From contig JAFTXB010000087.1 of NCBI GenBank assembly GCA_017461825.1, positions 1 to 8,029 of the forward strand: 8,029 bases of DNA. Direction: 5' to 3'. The stretch comes from Clostridia bacterium (lineage in GTDB: Bacteria; Bacillota; Clostridia; Oscillospirales; CAG-272). Positions 6,023-8,029 of the stretch are shown here, in pieces. Every line of letters begins with the position of its first letter. The first letter of the stretch is position 1. The translations under genes and the position numbers were made by a program. A model generated the notes under the pieces. The model had not been told where the DNA came from and did not search any database. It worked only from the letters and a program-made list of their open reading frames with translations.

Positions 6023-7906
6023 TTATTTTTTTGCTTGAAGGGGGTATTCGGCATCCAACAGAATACCGAATCCGCGGTCGGTTGGGTGCTGTCCGTACGA
6101 AATTTTGACCTTACAGTCGTGATCCTCATAACGGTAGGTCAGCTCCATGGGCTCGGTGCGTGTGCGCGGCAGATCTGCCTCGGTAAATGCCTCACCGCCG
6201 ATCTGTCGCTCGGTGCCGTTTGCCACTGCCTTGATGCGGGAGAGGATGCGCTCGCAATAACCTACGTACTGAACGTCGTACAAAGAATCGCTCTCACCAA
6301 TCTTGAAAAAGTATGCCGCTCCGTCCAAAATTGCACCGTCGGCAAAGCCCGGGAAGGTATTTCCAAGCCCGAATGCCGCGTGGGTGTTGTCGAATTGCGG
6401 GATCCAATCCTTTTTTCGTATCGCGGTGTAGTCCACATCGCGGTTGAATACGCCGTCACCTGTGATCAGATCGTAATACCACTGTCCGCAAACGGTGAGA
6501 TCGTCTCTCGTCCACTCGTATTCGCTGAGGATCAGCCCCGGGCAGAACATCATCCATTCGTTGTAGCCGTCGGGCGAGGAGGCGTATCGGAAATAGAAGA
6601 AGCTGATGTCATATTCGTAAAAGAGGCGCAAATATTTCTTCATCTGTGGCATGTCGTAGCCAAGCGCATCGCGCTTGGACGGAGCAAAGATCGCGTTCAT
6701 GGGGCTGGTCTCGGTGGAAATGACGGTTAATCCCTTCTCGTAAGCCGCGCGCAGTCTCCACGCGTAATGCCACGGGTTTGCATCGGTGTGGTAATTGTAA
6801 TTGTAGGGGTAGCAATGGAAGGTGTAGGCAACGTTGTGGCGGAGGCTTTCCGAAATCGGGTCGTGGACGGGATCGTCCCCCGTGTCGGTGGAGAGGAAGG
6901 TCGAAGCGCCGCGCGGACCGACGATGACGACGGCATCCGAGCCCTTTTCGCGGATCACTCCGATCACAGCCTCGGCATACGCGCGGATTCCCGCCTCGCC
7001 GCCCCATGGGTTATCGGAATGGGGCTCGTTGCAGATCTCAAACAAAACGTAGGGATTATCACGGTAGGTCTCTGCCAACGTTCCGAAAAATTCGCTCGCC
7101 TCGCTCAGATACTGATACGGGTTGGAGCCGAGAATTCCCCAGTCGATGACGGTGTAAAGCCCCACTTCGGATGCGTTTTGAATAACTGTATCGATGCACC
7201 GCAGCATCCTTTGCTTGTCCTCCTTGCTTGTGCGGGTGGCGTTTTCATCGTTGTAAGCGCCCGTGTGCGAGGAGCCGTTGTTGTAATAGACATATCCGGA
7301 GCCCTGCCCGGGATGTCCGATGAGCTGTGCGGTGAGACGGATGGCGTTGCATCCGACCCTTGCAAGCTTTTGCAGGGCTTTTACGGATGTGGTATCGTCC
7401 AGTCCGTCGATGCCCGCATTGAGTGTTACAACGCCCTTGAGGACGGTCAGGTTGCCTGCGGCGTCGTACAGACGGCTGTTGCGCGTGGTCAGTCTTGCGC
7501 TTTTGTCGTCCTTGGGCAGGTAGCCTTGGCAGGTGTTGATGGCGGCGGTGCCGCTTTGCAGGGTGGTGTATTCGCCCTCCAGCGGCTTTTGAATCAGCGT
7601 ATAGGAGCAGGGGGCATTGCCGTCCGTCTCGGGAAGAGATTTGAGCGAGAGAGTCCAGTCTCCGCCCGCACCCTGTGTCAGTGTTGCACCGACGGGAGCT
7701 TTTGCGGGATCCTTCCACGCAACGCTGTTCTTTTTCAAAACGATCTCAAAGCGTCTCTGCGCGCCCCCACAGGTCTGTGTGAGGAGGCAGGTGACCTCAT
7801 TGGGGCGTTTCCCGTTGGCGTTTGCGTGATCTTTCCAGACAATATGCAGCCCTGCGTTGATGCCTTCAAAGGCGGTCAGCCCCATATCCACTTGTATTTT
7901 ACTCAT
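6023..7906 (-). CDS. Glycoside hydrolase family 5 (endoglucanase-like) with degenerate Cna_B-like N-terminal domain
   Basis: This 627-residue protein has three parts. Residues about 20-126 look like a Cna_B fold: IVWKDHANANGKRPNEV (22-38), GDWTLSLKSLP (82-92), SYTLIQ (101-106) and AINT (122-125) follow the family pattern. Residues about 140-480 are a GH5 TIM barrel: the conserved Arg in NAIRLTA (190), the proton donor Glu294 in FEICNEP, His364 and Tyr366 in TFHCYPY, and the nucleophile Glu399 in VISTETS. The 105-residue spacing between the two glutamates suits GH5 retaining beta-glycosidases such as endoglucanases or mannanases. Residues about 484-627 are unassigned. No signal peptide is visible at this start or in the 17 codons upstream, which is odd for the family. 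The ATG at 7906 has AAAGGA 9 nt upstream; the longer reading begins with TTG at 7957, inside the upstream terminator. A T-box leader precedes the gene. Substrate is not predictable. Confidence 0.9.
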   Translation of the reverse strand: MSKIQVDMGLTAFEGINAGLHIVWKDHANANGKRPNEVTCLLTQTCGGAQRRFEIVLKKNSVAWKDPAKAPVGATLTQGAGGDWTLSLKSLPETDGNAPCSYTLIQKPLEGEYTTLQSGTAAINTCQGYLPKDDKSARLTTRNSRLYDAAGNLTVLKGVVTLNAGIDGLDDTTSVKALQKLARVGCNAIRLTAQLIGHPGQGSGYVYYNNGSSHTGAYNDENATRTSKEDKQRMLRCIDTVIQNASEVGLYTVIDWGILGSNPYQYLSEASEFFGTLAETYRDNPYVLFEICNEPHSDNPWGGEAGIRAYAEAVIGVIREKGSDAVVIVGPRGASTFLSTDTGDDPVHDPISESLRHNVAYTFHCYPYNYNYHTDANPWHYAWRLRAAYEKGLTVISTETSPMNAIFAPSKRDALGYDMPQMKKYLRLFYEYDISFFYFRYASSPDGYNEWMMFCPGLILSEYEWTRDDLTVCGQWYYDLITGDGVFNRDVDYTAIRKKDWIPQFDNTHAAFGLGNTFPGFADGAILDGAAYFFKIGESDSLYDVQYVGYCERILSRIKAVANGTERQIGGEAFTEADLPRTRTEPMELTYRYEDHDCKVKISYGQHPTDRGFGILLDAEYPLQAKK

Positions 7907-7914
7907 GGTTTTGA

Positions 7915-7920
7915 TCCTTT
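7915..7920 (-). promoter_or_regulatory. Ribosome binding site fixing the GH5 start
   Basis: AAAGGA on the minus strand lies 8-9 nt before the ATG at 7906. It would be internal to the longer TTG-initiated reading, which has no comparable site and would overlap the T run of the T-box terminator. Confidence 0.8.
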
Positions 7921-7955
7921 CAAGCTTGATCTGTTGTGTTTTTTGTGTGCCTGAC

Positions 7956-7989
7956 AAAAAAAGTCCCCGAGATAGATTATCTCAGGGAC
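7956..7989 (-). terminator. T-box riboswitch terminator hairpin
   Basis: On the minus strand GTCCCTGAGATA pairs with TATCTCGGGGAC (arms 7978-7989 and 7963-7974, one wobble, tight 3-nt loop), followed by seven Ts (7956-7962). Its 5' arm contains the CCCT (7984-7987) that the antiterminator also needs, so the two structures exclude each other. Only the minus strand has a T run, which fixes the orientation. Confidence 0.93.
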
Positions 7990-8029
7990 GAATAAAAATC
8001 CGTGGTACCACCCTATTTATTCCCGGGGA
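7956..8029 (-). promoter_or_regulatory. T-box riboswitch, 3' portion (antiterminator and terminator); 5' part beyond window
   Basis: T-box leaders bind a specific tRNA; if it is uncharged its acceptor end stabilises an antiterminator and transcription proceeds. Minus-strand AGGGTGGTACCACG (8001-8014) matches the T-box consensus AGGGTGGNACCGCG. The antiterminator can be drawn in full: helix A1 is AGGG (8011-8014) with CCCT (7984-7987), the seven-base bulge is TGGTACC, and helix A2 is ACG (8001-8003) with CGT (7988-7990). GAATAAA just upstream is also typical. The variable bulge base is T, which would pair with a tRNA discriminator A. Stem I and the specifier codon lie off the right edge, so the amino acid is unknown. 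The first gene downstream is the GH5 hydrolase, 49 nt past the T run, and I see no other promoter between them. Confidence 0.93.

Noticed and set aside
6767..7954. 395-codon plus-strand frame opposite the GH5 gene
   Set aside because: Antisense shadow; the minus strand carries clear GH5 catalytic motifs, and the plus frame has no recognisable domain or ribosome binding site.
7907..7957. 17-codon N-terminal extension of the GH5 protein from a TTG at 7957
   Set aside because: The TTG sits in the T run of the T-box terminator, has no ribosome binding site, and the extension is not a signal peptide; the ATG at 7906 has a clear AAAGGA site.
7990..8029. T-box on the plus strand
   Set aside because: GGTACC is palindromic, but the full AGGGTGGTACC consensus and the T-run terminator are found only on the minus strand.

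Overview
The window looks like chromosomal DNA of an anaerobic, low-to-mid GC Bacillota (Clostridia-type, possibly a gut or rumen member). The evidence is a T-box leader at the right edge, strong AGGAG/AAAGGA ribosome binding sites, two promoters with perfect TTGACA-17-TATAAT elements, and a ThiC C-terminus of the short CSMCGK type that I associate with clostridia. Species cannot be named from the sequence.

Plus-strand block (1-2143). The window opens inside thiC (thiamine pyrimidine synthesis), whose last 203 codons are present. An AT-rich stretch follows (about 613-1480). It holds one unrecognised 178-codon gene (896-1432) with its own good promoter, a 3x octamer repeat in its leader, and an imperfect direct repeat on both sides; it reads like an acquired or rearranged segment. 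Next comes a YgjV-family membrane protein gene (1554-2087) behind a perfect sigma-A promoter, ending at a strong hairpin terminator that it shares with the convergent minus-strand block.

Minus-strand block (8029 down to 2155), two transcription units. The upstream unit starts beyond the right edge. It enters the window as the 3' half of a T-box riboswitch (antiterminator plus terminator, 7956-8029), followed directly by a glycoside hydrolase family 5 gene (6023-7906) and, 29 nt later, a PIG3-type NAD(P)H quinone oxidoreductase gene (5010-5993). It ends at a long hairpin terminator (4941-4989). The second unit has its own perfect promoter (4898-4926) and encodes two overlapping genes: a small, degenerate FAD-type oxidoreductase (4061-4822) and a 641-residue FAD-dependent oxidoreductase with C-terminal HEAT-like repeats (2155-4080).

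The most noteworthy signal is the T-box. These leaders sense uncharged tRNA and normally control aminoacyl-tRNA synthetase, amino-acid biosynthesis or transporter genes. Here the first gene after the terminator is a GH5 glycosidase with no signal peptide and a degenerate Cna_B-like N-terminal domain. Either an uncommon regulatory wiring or a leader separated from its original gene would explain this. The specifier loop that would name the tRNA lies outside the window.
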